64,000 nt of DNA from Methylosinus sp. Sm6 (GCF_019802345.1 NZ_JAINDZ010000009.1:1-64000), one strand, 5' to 3'; shown: positions 8,945 to 18,537, counted from the first letter of the stretch. Translations and numbers: made by a program. Notes: generated by a model from the letters alone, not told the origin.

Positions 8945-9496
8945 TCAGGCCGCCGCCGCCTTGCCGCGCAGCGGATAATCCGCCTCGACGATATAGGGGC
9001 CGCCGCCGACCGAATCGCGCGAGGAATAGAGAACGAATCGCGCCGCCTCGAAGCGCAAGGGCGGAAAATAGCCGCGCGTCCCGAGATAGGCGGCGACCGC
9101 CGAGCTCGGCGCGCCGCGCAGCCGCGCCAATGTCACATGCGGCAGGAATTTGCGCGGCTCGGGCGGCGCGCCGAGGCGCCGCAGCAGCCGCTCGTGCTCG
9201 GCCTGCAGTTCGGCGAGAGCGGCGTCGGCGCGCGCCTTGACGATGATGGCGCGCGGCTTGACGCCGCCGAAGGAGTCGAGCCGGTCGAGCTGCACCGTCA
9301 CCGGCGGACGGCGGACGGCGGCGAGCGTCATGGCCACGTCATGCGCCATGGCCTCGTCGACATCGCCGATGAAGCGCAGCGTGATGTGGTAATTTTCAGC
9401 GTCGATCCAGCGCGCGCCCGCAAGGCCTCCGCGCAGCATGGAGAGATCGGCGGCCACCCGGGCCGGGATTTCGAGAGCGGTGAACAGTCTCGGCAT
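8945..9496 (-). CDS. thpR: RNA 2',3'-cyclic phosphodiesterase (2'-5' RNA ligase family)
   Basis: The 183-aa protein of the 2H phosphoesterase superfamily carries two HxTx motifs, HITLRFIGDV near residue 46 and HVTLARL near residue 125, about 80 residues apart as the family requires. Members open 2',3'-cyclic phosphates on RNA; the cellular substrate is unknown. The start ATG 9496 (MPRLFTALEIP) is the conserved N-terminus. The longer frame to 9694 is Arg-rich and not credible. Confidence 0.92.
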   Translation of the reverse strand: MPRLFTALEIPARVAADLSMLRGGLAGARWIDAENYHITLRFIGDVDEAMAHDVAMTLAAVRRPPVTVQLDRLDSFGGVKPRAIIVKARADAALAELQAEHERLLRRLGAPPEPRKFLPHVTLARLRGAPSSAVAAYLGTRGYFPPLRFEAARFVLYSSRDSVGGGPYIVEADYPLRGKAAAA

Positions 9497-9751
9497 GGGT
9501 CCTCCATCCTGGTCGATCGCGGGCGTAAAGCGTCGCCGATAGCGATTGTCTCGTCGTCGGATGGGCCGCTCGCGGCGGATCGAAGCGGCTCTGGCGGGCG
9601 CCTCCTCACGAGTTCGCGCGTCGCGCGCAGCGGAAAACCGGATGTCATTATATCCTGAACCGCGCCTTCGCGGCGCCTCTCTCACAGGCGCCACGCGACT
9701 TTTTTTCGGCCTGACGCAAGCTTACACGCGATCGCGATCGCCGGCCTCCGT
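9497..9751. other. Intergenic stretch without recognisable gene
   Basis: 255 bases between thpR and tesA, both on the minus strand. I see no hairpin with a U-tract and no conserved reading frame. The tesA 3' end and the thpR promoter must lie here. Confidence 0.4.
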
Positions 9752-10486
9752 TCAGCGCGCGGCTCCGCCGGATTTTCCGGCGCGGATTGCGTCGAGTGTG
9801 TTTTCGACCACCGGCGCGATCCCTTCGACGATCCGCTCGACGCCCGCCCGGCTCGGATGCAGTCCGTCCGGCAAGGTCATGCCGTCGACGCCCAGAACGC
9901 CCTCCAGGAAGAACGGATAGAGCGGCAAGCCGCGCTCGGCGGCGAGAGCGGGAAAGATCGCGTCGAACTCGCGCTTGGTCTCTTCGCCGTAATTGGCGAC
10001 GCTGACCATGCCGGCGAGCAGCACCCTGATCCCTTTTTCGTCGCAGGCGGCGATGATCTTCTCGAGATTGGCGCGCGTCCGCTTGGGATCGAGGCCGCGC
10101 AGGCCGTCATTGGCGCCGAGCTCGAGGATCAGGAGATCGCCGCCCTCCCGCAGCCCATAGGCGATGCGTCCCGCCCCCTGCCCGGTCGTCTCCCCCGAGA
10201 CGCCGGCGTTGACGACCTTCGCATCATAGCCGTCCTTGCGCAGCCTCCGCTCCAGCGCCGCGGGAAAGGCGGCGTCGGCCGGCAGCTGGTATCCGGCCGT
10301 GAGGCTGTCGCCGAAGGCGATGATGCGCAGCGGCTCCGCCGGAGCCGCCTCGGCGCCCAGCAGTCCGGCGCCGAAAGCGAGAAGCGCGGAAATGCGCCGC
10401 CCGCTCCTGGAAATCAGCGACGCCTTCGCATAAGTCGGAGCGATGCGGTCGCCTCGCGCGCATCCCGCGTCGGAAATTCTCGTCAT
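9752..10486 (-). CDS. tesA: Arylesterase / thioesterase I, SGNH hydrolase (TesA-like)
   Basis: SGNH/GDSL hydrolase that cleaves acyl thioesters and esters, likely periplasmic. Block I IIAFGDSLTAGY holds the catalytic Ser, block II has the Gly of NAGVSGETT, block III is GAND, and block V is DGLHP with catalytic Asp and His. An N-terminal hydrophobic segment ending in ALLAFGAGLLGAEAAPAEP suggests a signal peptide. It is divergent from an ABC transporter pair, as tesA is from ybbAP in E. coli, which supports the name. Confidence 0.9.
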   Translation of the reverse strand: MTRISDAGCARGDRIAPTYAKASLISRSGRRISALLAFGAGLLGAEAAPAEPLRIIAFGDSLTAGYQLPADAAFPAALERRLRKDGYDAKVVNAGVSGETTGQGAGRIAYGLREGGDLLILELGANDGLRGLDPKRTRANLEKIIAACDEKGIRVLLAGMVSVANYGEETKREFDAIFPALAAERGLPLYPFFLEGVLGVDGMTLPDGLHPSRAGVERIVEGIAPVVENTLDAIRAGKSGGAAR

Positions 10487-10503
10487 CTTCGGAAAGCCTC
10501 TTC

Positions 10504-11196
10504 GTGCAGCCGCCGATCATCGAACTCGAGGACGTCGATCTTACCCTCGGCGCGGGCGCGGCGCGTGCCCACGTGCTGAAAAAAATCAGCCTGACCGTGA
10601 ACGAGGGCGAGGCCGTCGGCCTCATCGGCCCGTCGGGATCGGGCAAATCCACACTGCTGATGACCCTCGCCGGCCTGGAGCGTCCCGATTCGGGCCGCGT
10701 CGTCGTCGACGGCGCCGATCTGACGCGCCTGTCCGAGACTGCGCTGGCGCGCTATCGCGGCCGCCGGATCGGCGTCGTATTCCAGTCCTTTCAGCTCATC
10801 CCCGCCATGACGGCGCTCGAGAATGTCGCGGTTCCGCTGGAGCTCGCCGGCCGCGCCGACGCCTTCGCACGGGCGAAGGAGGAGCTGGAAGCGGTCGGGC
10901 TCGGCGCGCGGCTCGCGCATTATCCGGCGCAACTCTCCGGCGGCGAGCAGCAGCGCGTCGCCTTGGCGCGCGCGCTCGCGCCGGACCCGGCGATCCTCGC
11001 CGCGGACGAGCCGACCGGCAATCTCGATTCGGAGACCGGCGCCGCGATCATCGATCTCATTTTCGCGCAGCAGGCGCGGCGCGGCGCCACTCTGGTGCTG
11101 GTGACGCATGACGCCACGCTCGCCGCGCGCTGCGGCCGCGCCGTGCGGCTGCGGTCCGGGCGGATCGAGTCCGCCGAGACGGCCGCGCGCGCATGA
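10504..11196 (+). CDS. ybbA: ABC transporter ATP-binding protein (YbbA/LolD family)
   Basis: The 230-aa ATPase has Walker A GPSGSGKST, signature LSGGEQQR, Walker B ILAADEPTGNLDSET and the switch His in VTHD. This is the MacB/LolD/YbbA branch, whose partners are mechanotransmission permeases, not classic importers. The start is GTG at 10504, only 17 bases from the divergent tesA start, so the two promoters overlap. Its stop overlaps the next ATG (ATGA), so it is translationally coupled to the permease. Substrate unknown. Confidence 0.9.
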   Translation: MQPPIIELEDVDLTLGAGAARAHVLKKISLTVNEGEAVGLIGPSGSGKSTLLMTLAGLERPDSGRVVVDGADLTRLSETALARYRGRRIGVVFQSFQLIPAMTALENVAVPLELAGRADAFARAKEELEAVGLGARLAHYPAQLSGGEQQRVALARALAPDPAILAADEPTGNLDSETGAAIIDLIFAQQARRGATLVLVTHDATLAARCGRAVRLRSGRIESAETAARA

Positions 11197-13742
11197 GAAG
11201 CCCGCGCCTGCCGCTGCCGCTTCGCTTCGCTCTGCGCGACCTTTTGGGCGATCTGCGCGGCTTCGCCGTCTTCATCGGCTGCATCGTCATCGGCGTCGCG
11301 GCCATATCCGGGGTCGGCGCGGTCTCGCATTCGCTGACGGCGGGCCTCGCGCGCGAAGGACGGACGATCCTCGGCGGCGACGTCGCCCTCGCCGTCACGT
11401 CGCGCCGACTCGCGCCGGAGCAGCGCGCCGTCCTCGAGCGCGCCGGACGAGTCGGCGAAATTGCGCTGGTGCGGGCCATGGCGCGCACGCAGGCCGGCGA
11501 AGCCGCCTTGGTCGAGATCAAGGCCGTCGACGGCGCGTTTCCGCTCGCCGGCTCCGTGACGCTCGCGCCGCCGCAGGCCTTGGGCGAAACGCTGGGCGCG
11601 AGCGACGGCGCCTTCGGCGTCGCCGCCGATTCGACGCTGATCGCGCGGCTCGATCTCAAGGTCGGCGATCGGCTGAACATCGGCGCCGCCTCCTTCATCC
11701 TGCGCGCCGAGCTCGTCGCCGAGCCCGACAAGCTCGCCGGCGGGCTCGCTTTCGGCGCGCGCGTCCTGATGAGCGACGCCGGCCTCGCGGCGACGGGGCT
11801 CGACCGGCCCGGCGTCATTTTGCGCCGCGTGGCGCGCGTCGCGCTCGGCGACGGCGCTCGGATCGCCGCGGACGCCGAGGTCGAGCGATTCGTCGGCGCG
11901 CTCGGCGCCGCCTTCCCGGACGCCGGCTGGGAGCTGCGCCGGCGCGACGCCGTCTCGCCGCAGTTCTCGCGCAATCAGCAGCGCTTCACCCAGCTCCTGA
12001 CCCTGGTGGCGCTGACGGCTCTGGTCGCCGGCGGCGCGGGCGTCGCCAACGCGGTCGACGGCTTCGTCGCCCGGAAGCGCGATTCTTTCGCCATTCTCAA
12101 GGCGTTGGGCGCCTCGGGCGCGCGCGTCTTCGCCATCGCTTTCACCGAGGTGCTGCTGGTCGCCGCGCTCGCCGTCGCCGGCGGCCTCGCGCTCGGCTCG
12201 GCCCTTCCCTTCCTGCTCGCCCGCGCGCTCGGCTCCATCGGCCTGCCCTTCGCTCCTTCGGCCGATCTCCACAGCCTCGCCGTCGGCGCGCTATGCGGCC
12301 TGCTGGTGACGCTGATCTTTTCGCTCGGCCCGCTCGGCCGCGCCTATGGGACGCCGGTGGCGCGGCTGCTGCGCGAAGAAACCGAAGCGGCGCGGACCCC
12401 TCGCCGATTCGTCGCCGGCGCCTTGGCTTCGGCGGCGCTGCTCGTCGCCGCGGTTCTGGCCTTCTCGGCCGATTTGCGCCTCGCCGCCGCTTATGCGGCC
12501 GCGACGGGGACGGCCTTTCTGCTGCTGCGCGGCGTCGCAGCGCTCGCCGTGCTGGCCGCATCCCGCGCACCGCGCTTTGCGAGCCTCAGGCTGCGGCATG
12601 CGGTCGCCAACATCCGCCGGCCGAAGAATCTCGCGGCGCCGCTGGTGCTGTCGATCGGACTGACGCAGACGCTGCTCGTCGCTCTCACGCTGATCGAGGC
12701 CTCCGTCCACGCCGAGCTCGCGCCGACCGACAGGGCCCGCACGCCGAGCTTTTTCTTCATCGATGTCGCCAAGGAGCAGGCGGCGGAATTTTCCGCCTTT
12801 CTCTCCGCCTTCGCGGCCGACGCGCGGCTCGAGCAGGCGCCGATGATGCGCGGGCGCATCGTCGCGGTGAAGGGCGTGCGCGCCGAGACGCTGAAGCCGC
12901 CCGACGACATCGCCTGGGCGCTCGAAGGCGATCGCGGCGTGACTTTTTCCGCGGATTTGCCCGGGGGCTCGACGCTCGCCGCGGGACGATGGTGGCGGGC
13001 GGACGAGGACCTCGCGGAGGCACCGCTCGTCTCGCTGGAAACGCGCATCGCCGAAGGGCTCGGCCTGTCGATCGGCGACGAGATCGCCGTGAATGTGCTC
13101 GGGCGCGAGCTGACCGCGCGGGTCGCCAATCTGCGGCGCGTCGACTGGCGCAGCTTCGGCATTAATTTCGTCATGGTGTTCTCGCCCGCCGCCTTCGCCG
13201 ACGCGCCCTATTCGCAAATGTACACGGTCGCCTTCGATGCGCGCGACGACAGCCGCGATGCACGGCTGACGCGGGAGGTCGCCAAGCGCTTTCCGATGAT
13301 CGCCGCCTTGCGGGTGAAGGATGCGCTCGATGCGGCCGGCGATCTCGCCGACCGGCTGACCACCGCCGCGCGCGCGGCGGCGGCGATCGCGATTCTGACG
13401 GCGTCACTGGCGCTCGGCAGCGCCGTCGCCGCCTCTCAGCAGACGCGCCTGCGCGACGCCGCGGTTCTCGGCGCGCTCGGCGCGACGCGCGGCTTTCTGA
13501 CGAGCGCCTATGCGATCGAGTTCGCCCTGCTCGGCGCAGCCGCCGGCGCGGTCGCGGTCGCCGCCGGGACCGGCGCGGCCGCATTCATCCTGGTGAAATT
13601 AATGCGGATGGATTTCGCCTTCCATCCATGGGCGGTCGCCGCCACGACGCTCGGAGCGCTGGCCTTCGCCATTGCGCTCGGCCTCGCCGGCAGCTGGCGG
13701 ATCCTCGGACGACGGCCCGGCGCCGCGCTGAGAGGCCGCTAG
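11193..13742 (+). CDS. ybbP: ABC transporter permease with two FtsX domains (YbbP-like)
   Basis: The 849-aa membrane protein has ten or so predicted TM helices arranged as N-terminal helix (AVFIGCIVIGVAAISGVGAV), periplasmic domain, FtsX core (about 265-390), a central hydrophobic pair, a second periplasmic domain, and a C-terminal FtsX core (about 725-840). It contains ILKALGASGARVF and AVLGALGATRGF, the two copies of the coupling motif. It is coupled to ybbA by a 4-base overlap. The family is predicted to act on lipoproteins or envelope lipids; the substrate is not shown by the sequence. Confidence 0.9.
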   Translation: MRSPRLPLPLRFALRDLLGDLRGFAVFIGCIVIGVAAISGVGAVSHSLTAGLAREGRTILGGDVALAVTSRRLAPEQRAVLERAGRVGEIALVRAMARTQAGEAALVEIKAVDGAFPLAGSVTLAPPQALGETLGASDGAFGVAADSTLIARLDLKVGDRLNIGAASFILRAELVAEPDKLAGGLAFGARVLMSDAGLAATGLDRPGVILRRVARVALGDGARIAADAEVERFVGALGAAFPDAGWELRRRDAVSPQFSRNQQRFTQLLTLVALTALVAGGAGVANAVDGFVARKRDSFAILKALGASGARVFAIAFTEVLLVAALAVAGGLALGSALPFLLARALGSIGLPFAPSADLHSLAVGALCGLLVTLIFSLGPLGRAYGTPVARLLREETEAARTPRRFVAGALASAALLVAAVLAFSADLRLAAAYAAATGTAFLLLRGVAALAVLAASRAPRFASLRLRHAVANIRRPKNLAAPLVLSIGLTQTLLVALTLIEASVHAELAPTDRARTPSFFFIDVAKEQAAEFSAFLSAFAADARLEQAPMMRGRIVAVKGVRAETLKPPDDIAWALEGDRGVTFSADLPGGSTLAAGRWWRADEDLAEAPLVSLETRIAEGLGLSIGDEIAVNVLGRELTARVANLRRVDWRSFGINFVMVFSPAAFADAPYSQMYTVAFDARDDSRDARLTREVAKRFPMIAALRVKDALDAAGDLADRLTTAARAAAAIAILTASLALGSAVAASQQTRLRDAAVLGALGATRGFLTSAYAIEFALLGAAAGAVAVAAGTGAAAFILVKLMRMDFAFHPWAVAATTLGALAFAIALGLAGSWRILGRRPGAALRGR

Positions 13743-13743
13743 A

Positions 13744-13815
13744 CCAGTGGCGTGATTCAGCCGATTGAGCGAGCCTTCAGGCTCGCTCCCGAGAGGCTTC
13801 GAATTCGTCGACGCA
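13744..13815. repeat. Dispersed palindromic repeat, family A (copy 2)
   Basis: AGTGGCGTGATTCAGCCG, then TTGAGCGAGCCTTCAGGCTCGC and CCGAGAGGCTTCG. This is the reverse complement of one half of copy 1 at 3923-4044, including the flanking AGTGG...GATTCAGCCGATT. It lies just after the ybbP stop codon. The rest of the gap to 14040 has no gene that I can recognise, only short GCGGGCGAAAC-like repeats. Confidence 0.75.
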
Positions 13816-14040
13816 AGTCCCTAATGCCGCTGGCGCATTTTTCGGGCGATTCGGCCGCTTTTCGTCCCCTCTCGGGCGATTCGAGCGCGTTTTCGGCGGG
13901 CGAAACATTCCGCGGGCGAAACTCTTGCCCGCGAGACGCGCAGGCCGTAAAAGGCTCCCTTCGCCAGCGTCCCGCAAGGCTGGACGCGAGACGCTCGCGC
14001 TCGCCCTCGAGGATCCCTAGCCGAGAAGATCCGTAGTCGA

Positions 14041-15054
14041 ATGCCTCAATCGCTGCCAGACCGCAGGAAGCCGCCCGTCCCCGACAATGGCGACGTTTCC
14101 CTGCCGAACATGTTCGCTTCGCTCGGCGGCGGCGTGGCGGCGGCGGCCGTCTTCGCCGTGCTCACAAAGGGCACGCTGGCCGGCCTGCTGCTGGCGCATC
14201 TGTCGCCTCTGCCGCTGATGATCGTCGCGCTCGGCTTCGGACTGCGCCATGGCGTGACCTCGGCCCTGATCGCCACCGGGCTGCTGTCGATCTGGCCCAA
14301 TCCGGCTTTCGGCCTGACCTACGCCGGCATTGTCGCCATTCCGGCGATGATCGCGTCCTATGTCGCTCTCGGCGCGCCGTTCCGCGGAACGGAGCGGGTC
14401 GCGAGCAATCGCGCGGCCACGGCCGTGCTCGGCGCCGGCGTCGCGCTGATCCTTGCCTTCGGCGCCGCGGTCGCGATCGCGTCCGTTCATTTCGGCAACC
14501 TCGACGAGGCGCTGAACCCGCTCCGCGCCAAGGCCTATCTGATCATCGAGGACATGCTCCGGGCACAGGACCTCGGCGACCGCGTCGACGCCAAGCATCT
14601 CTCCGGCGTCGCGGCATTCGCCTTTCCGGCGACGGTCGCGGCCTATGCGCTGCTGATTCACTCGCTCAATCTCTGGGGCGCCGGCAAGCTGGTGAAGGCC
14701 TCCGGCCAGCTCACCGCTCCCTGGCCGGACATCGCCGCCGAATTCACGCTCCCGCGCGTGGTCGCGGCCGCCTTCGTCGTCGCGGCCGCCCTCGCCGCGA
14801 TCGGCGATCTTCCCGGCGAACTCGCCCTCATCGTCGCCGAGACGCTCGGCCTCGCCTTGGCGCTGCAGGGACTCGCCGTCGCGCATCTGCTGCTGCGCGA
14901 CGCCAAGATCGGCACTGTGGCGCTGCTCGTGGGCTATTTCACGATCGGCCTGTTCGGCTGGCCGATCCTTTTGTTCACCGCCGTCGGCGTCGCCGACGCC
15001 GCTTTCTCCTTCCGCGCCCGCAAGCGGGCGACCGCGCCGCAACGGCGCGGCTGA
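14041..15054 (+). CDS. DUF2232 integral membrane protein
   Basis: The 337-aa protein has about eight TM helices, such as GGVAAAAVFAVLTKGTLAGLL and TAVLGAGVALILAFGAAVAIA, and no large soluble domain. DUF2232 proteins are of unknown function. In alphaproteobacteria they lie between rpsR and rplI, as seen here on the rplI side. A family B repeat with a perfect hairpin separates it from rplI. The ribosomal genes rpsF and rpsR that usually precede it are missing. Confidence 0.85.
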   Translation: MPQSLPDRRKPPVPDNGDVSLPNMFASLGGGVAAAAVFAVLTKGTLAGLLLAHLSPLPLMIVALGFGLRHGVTSALIATGLLSIWPNPAFGLTYAGIVAIPAMIASYVALGAPFRGTERVASNRAATAVLGAGVALILAFGAAVAIASVHFGNLDEALNPLRAKAYLIIEDMLRAQDLGDRVDAKHLSGVAAFAFPATVAAYALLIHSLNLWGAGKLVKASGQLTAPWPDIAAEFTLPRVVAAAFVVAAALAAIGDLPGELALIVAETLGLALALQGLAVAHLLLRDAKIGTVALLVGYFTIGLFGWPILLFTAVGVADAAFSFRARKRATAPQRRG

Positions 15055-15082
15055 CGGAGAGACGGCCATAGGGGCGGATCCC

Positions 15083-15187
15083 CTGGAGCGCTTTCCGATC
15101 GAACGGAATCGTTCGATCGACCAGAATTCGCTCAAACGGAAAGAATGCTAGAGCGTTATCCGATCCGTTCGGATCGGATAACGCTCC
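15083..15187. repeat. Dispersed repeat family B (full copy 1) with perfect 16-bp hairpin
   Basis: A 105-bp element. The left half is a palindrome CGATCGAACG-GAAT-CGTTCGATCG. The right half (15151-15186) is a perfect 16-bp stem GAGCGTTATCCGATCC with a GTTC loop. The same element, about 90 percent alike, is at 44830-44932. It lies 25 bases upstream of the rplI start and would fold in its leader RNA. Confidence 0.88.
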
Positions 15188-15211
15188 TAGGAGAGACATG
15201 AGGAGAAGACG

Positions 15212-15778
15212 ATGGTCGAGGTGATTCTTCTGGAGCGCGTGGCCAAGCTCGGCCAGATGGGCGACACGGTGCGCGTTCGCGACGGCTACGCCCGCAACTT
15301 CCTGCTGGCGCGCGGCAAGGCGCTGCGCGCGACGGAGTCGAACAAGAAGCATTTCGAGACGCAGCGCTCGCAGATCGAGGCGCGCAACCTCACCGCGCGC
15401 AAGGAGGCCGAGCAGGTCGGCGAGAAGCTCGAGGGTCAGACCTTCGTCATCATTCGCCAGGCGGGCGAGAGCGGCCATCTCTATGGCTCCGTCGCGACGC
15501 GCGACATCGCCGATGCGGCGACCGCGGGCGGCTTCTCGCTCGGCCGCAGCCAAATCGAGCTGCAGCACCCGATCAAGGCGCTCGGCCTGCACAGCGTGCC
15601 GGTGCATCTGCATCCCGAGATCGAGGTGAAGATCGTCGTCAACGTCGCCCGCTCGGCCGAAGAGGCGGAGCGTCAGGCGCGCGGCGAGGCGGCGACGGCG
15701 CGCGAGGAGACGACGCTCGACGATCTCGGCCTCGAGGTCGGCGCGGCGCTGGCCGAGGCCGGCGACGTCGAGCTCTGA
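15212..15778 (+). CDS. rplI: 50S ribosomal protein L9
   Basis: L9 is a two-domain protein joined by a long helix that binds 23S rRNA near the L1 stalk. The N-terminal signature [28 protein letters not shown] is at residues 4-31. The C-terminal domain (about 80-150) contains [11 protein letters not shown] and is followed by an acidic Glu/Ala-rich tail of about 35 residues beyond the standard 150, common in alphaproteobacteria. AGGAG lies 7 bases before the ATG. Confidence 0.97.
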   Translation: MVEVILLERVAKLGQMGDTVRVRDGYARNFLLARGKALRATESNKKHFETQRSQIEARNLTARKEAEQVGEKLEGQTFVIIRQAGESGHLYGSVATRDIADAATAGGFSLGRSQIELQHPIKALGLHSVPVHLHPEIEVKIVVNVARSAEEAERQARGEAATAREETTLDDLGLEVGAALAEAGDVEL

Positions 15779-15809
15779 AGGCTCGCTTCGAATATAGCCC
15801 GAATCAGCG

Positions 15810-15842
15810 ACGGCCGGAGGCGGAAACGCCTTCGGCCGTTTG
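15810..15842 (+). terminator. Terminator-like hairpin after rplI
   Basis: A stem ACGGCCGGAGGC pairs with GCCTTCGGCCGT around GGAAAC (one mismatch) and is followed by only three Ts. It sits 32 bases after the rplI stop. Confidence 0.6.
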
Positions 15843-16073
15843 CTGTGGCGGCGCCGTTGCAGAACTGCCACACTCAACAGCAATCCTGCGATTCATCGAT
15901 TCATTTTCACTAGGCGTGTGGAAATGACTCACAAGCGCGCCGCCGCGCCTTTGCGCGATCTTTGTCATTGGCGCCGCGCTCCCATTGGGGCAGAGTCCGC
16001 TCCGTTCTTTCGAGCGCTGGTCGCGTTGAGTCTCACGGCGTCGAAGACATTTCAGCGCCACACGCGAGAGACC

Positions 16074-17579
16074 ATGCCAGCAATCGAACAATTGCCGGGC
16101 CTGCGGACATTGCAGGTCGCGCCGCTCGACGCCCCGAACTATCGCACGCCGCCCCACAACATCGAGGCGGAGCAGGCGCTGCTCGGCGCCATTTTGATGA
16201 ACAACGACGCCTTCGACCGCGTGTCCGATTTTCTTCTGCCGGCGCATTTCTCCGAAGAGCTGCACCGACGCATCTACGAGGTCGCCTCGACGCTCATCCG
16301 CGCCGGACGCACCGCCACGCCCATCACTCTGAAGACGCATCTCGGCGACATCGAGCTGCCCGGCGGCGTCACCATGCAGGCCTATGTCGCGCGCCTCTAC
16401 CGCGAGGCGACGACGATCATCAATGCGGAGGACTACGGCCGCACCATCCACGATCTCGCCGTGCGGCGCGAATTGATCACGATCGGCGAGGACGTCGTCA
16501 ACGCCGCCTATGACGCGCCGATCGATTCGACGCCGCGCCAGCAGATCGAGGAGGCCGAGCGGCGTCTCTATGCGGTCGCCGAGACCGGCCGCTACGAAGG
16601 CGGCTTCCAGCGCTTCTCCGACGCGCTCGTCACGGCCATCGACATGGCGAGCAGCGCCTATCAGCGCGACGGCCATCTCTCCGGCACGGCGACGGGGCTC
16701 GCCGATCTCGATGAGAAGATGGGCGGCCTGCAGCGATCGGACCTCATCATCGTCGCCGGCCGCCCCGGCATGGGCAAGACCGCGCTCGCCACCAATATCG
16801 CCTTCAACATCGCCAAGGCCTATCAGGCCGAGCAGCAGCCGGACGGCTCGCTGAAGACGGTGAATGGCGGCATCGTCGGCTTCTTCTCGCTCGAAATGTC
16901 GGCCGAGCAATTGGCGACGCGCGTCATCGCCGAGCAATCGGGCGTCGCCTCCTATAAGATTCGCCGCGGCGACATCAACGAGGACGACTTCCGCCGCATC
17001 ACCGACGCCGCGCGGCAGATGCAGAGCATTCCCTTCTTCATCGATCAGACCGGCGGCATCTCCATCGCCCAACTCACCGCGCGCGCGCGGCGGTTGAAGC
17101 GGCAGCGCGGACTCGATCTGCTCGTCGTCGACTATCTGCAATTGCTCTCGGGCTCGAAGTCGCGCGGCGACAATCGCGTGCAGGAGCTGACCGAGATCAC
17201 CACCGGATTGAAGGCGCTCGCCAAGGAGCTCGCCGTGCCGATCGTCGCGCTGTCGCAGCTCTCGCGTCAGGTGGAATCGCGCGACGACAAGCGCCCGCAG
17301 CTCTCGGACCTCCGCGAATCCGGCTCGATCGAACAGGACGCCGACGTCGTGATCTTCGTCTATCGCGAGGAATATTACCTGCGCAATCGCGAGCCGCGCG
17401 AAGGCACCGAGGAGCATATCACCTGGCAGAACGAGATGGAGCGCGTGCATGGCCGCGCCGAGGCGATCATCGGCAAGCAGCGCCACGGACCCACCGGCAC
17501 GGTGACGCTCGCCTTCGAGGCCGAGGTGACGCGCTTTTCCAATCTTGCGGAGGAGGACAAGCTGCCGGCCAGAATGTGA
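16074..17579 (+). CDS. dnaB: Replicative DNA helicase DnaB
   Basis: Hexameric 5'-3' helicase at the replication fork. In the 501-aa protein the N-terminal primase-interacting domain (PPHNIEAEQALLGAIL at 26-41) is followed by the RecA-like core. Walker A GRPGMGKT is at 229-236; FSLEMS, LVVDYLQLL (Walker B) and the Arg finger region KRPQLSDLRESG are all present. The start at 16074 has GAGAG just before it. An ATG at 15840 in frame adds 78 unconserved residues. About 295 bases separate it from rplI and hold no other gene that I can see. Confidence 0.95.
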   Translation: MPAIEQLPGLRTLQVAPLDAPNYRTPPHNIEAEQALLGAILMNNDAFDRVSDFLLPAHFSEELHRRIYEVASTLIRAGRTATPITLKTHLGDIELPGGVTMQAYVARLYREATTIINAEDYGRTIHDLAVRRELITIGEDVVNAAYDAPIDSTPRQQIEEAERRLYAVAETGRYEGGFQRFSDALVTAIDMASSAYQRDGHLSGTATGLADLDEKMGGLQRSDLIIVAGRPGMGKTALATNIAFNIAKAYQAEQQPDGSLKTVNGGIVGFFSLEMSAEQLATRVIAEQSGVASYKIRRGDINEDDFRRITDAARQMQSIPFFIDQTGGISIAQLTARARRLKRQRGLDLLVVDYLQLLSGSKSRGDNRVQELTEITTGLKALAKELAVPIVALSQLSRQVESRDDKRPQLSDLRESGSIEQDADVVIFVYREEYYLRNREPREGTEEHITWQNEMERVHGRAEAIIGKQRHGPTGTVTLAFEAEVTRFSNLAEEDKLPARM

Positions 17580-17621
17580 ACGATTCTCATATTGCGAGTG
17601 CATTTTTTTAGGAGCGGACTC

Positions 17622-18518
17622 ATGATCGCGCATTTACTGCTGAAAATCAGGGAAGCCTATCATCCCTTGTTCTATTTGAGACGGTACCGCCTATTCAGGG
17701 AGTTCGTGAAGCTGCTCGACTTCACGATCGGCATCCGATTTCCATTCGTCGACCACAAGATATTCATCAGCTTCTCGAAAAACGCATCGCTGTGGCTGTC
17801 CCGCGGAGAGGCGGGAGAGCAGAGAGAGCGCGAGAATTTTCTCGAGATCGTGTCCCGCGGCGGCTTCACGACATTCTACGACGTCGGCGCGAACGTCGGC
17901 GTCTATGCGTTCATGTTCAAGAGCCGAGTCGAACGGGGCCGCGTTCTCCTGTTCGAGCCCGATCCTGGCAACGCCGCGCGAATCCGGTCGACGATCGCGA
18001 ACAGCTCGCTCGGCGACGTCGAGCTGCTCGAATGCGCCGCATCGGACAAAAAATCGCGTGAGGACTTCTATGTCGACGAGGCGTCCTCGGCGACGGGAAC
18101 GATCCGAGACGACGGCGCCCTCACGTCTTTTCACGCGGTGTATCACGGCGTCACGCCGAACAAGATCGTCGTCGACACAGTCACTCTCGACGAGATCGCA
18201 TTATCGCGCTTCGACCCCGACATCATCAAGATCGACGTGGAAGGCGCCGAAGCCAAGGCGTTCGCCGGCGCATGGAAGCTGATTCAGCGGCGCCCTCCGG
18301 CCATCATGTTCGAATGCAGCACATTCGACGTCAGCATTCGCGAAAAGCTTCTCGCCGCCGGCTATGAATTATTCGACATGGAGACGCTCGAAAGCGCATC
18401 GAGATTGCACCTCAACAATTTGGCGCTGCACCGCCAGCGCCATCGCGACCTCATCGAAGCGATCCGCAAGCGCGACGGCGCCGAGGCGCGGCGCCTCGCC
18501 GAAACGAGCGGCGCATAG
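17622..18518 (+). CDS. FkbM family methyltransferase
   Basis: SAM-dependent O-methyltransferase of the FkbM type, 298 aa. Motif I is DVGANVGVYAFMF, then LLFEPDPGN (acidic loop) and DIIKIDVEGAEAKAFAGA, all characteristic. Such enzymes methylate sugars in polysaccharides, glycolipids or secondary metabolites. AGGAGC lies ahead of ATG 17622. The first 200 bases are clearly more AT-rich than dnaB, which suggests lateral gain. No glycosyltransferase is adjacent, so the substrate is open. Confidence 0.85.
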   Translation: MIAHLLLKIREAYHPLFYLRRYRLFREFVKLLDFTIGIRFPFVDHKIFISFSKNASLWLSRGEAGEQRERENFLEIVSRGGFTTFYDVGANVGVYAFMFKSRVERGRVLLFEPDPGNAARIRSTIANSSLGDVELLECAASDKKSREDFYVDEASSATGTIRDDGALTSFHAVYHGVTPNKIVVDTVTLDEIALSRFDPDIIKIDVEGAEAKAFAGAWKLIQRRPPAIMFECSTFDVSIREKLLAAGYELFDMETLESASRLHLNNLALHRQRHRDLIEAIRKRDGAEARRLAETSGA

Positions 18519-18537
18519 ACCCCGAATAGAGGTTCGG

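Noticed and set aside
11108-13165. A 685-codon Arg/Ala-rich frame within ybbP
   Set aside because: Frameshifted reading of the ybbP gene; extreme Arg content is typical of shadows.
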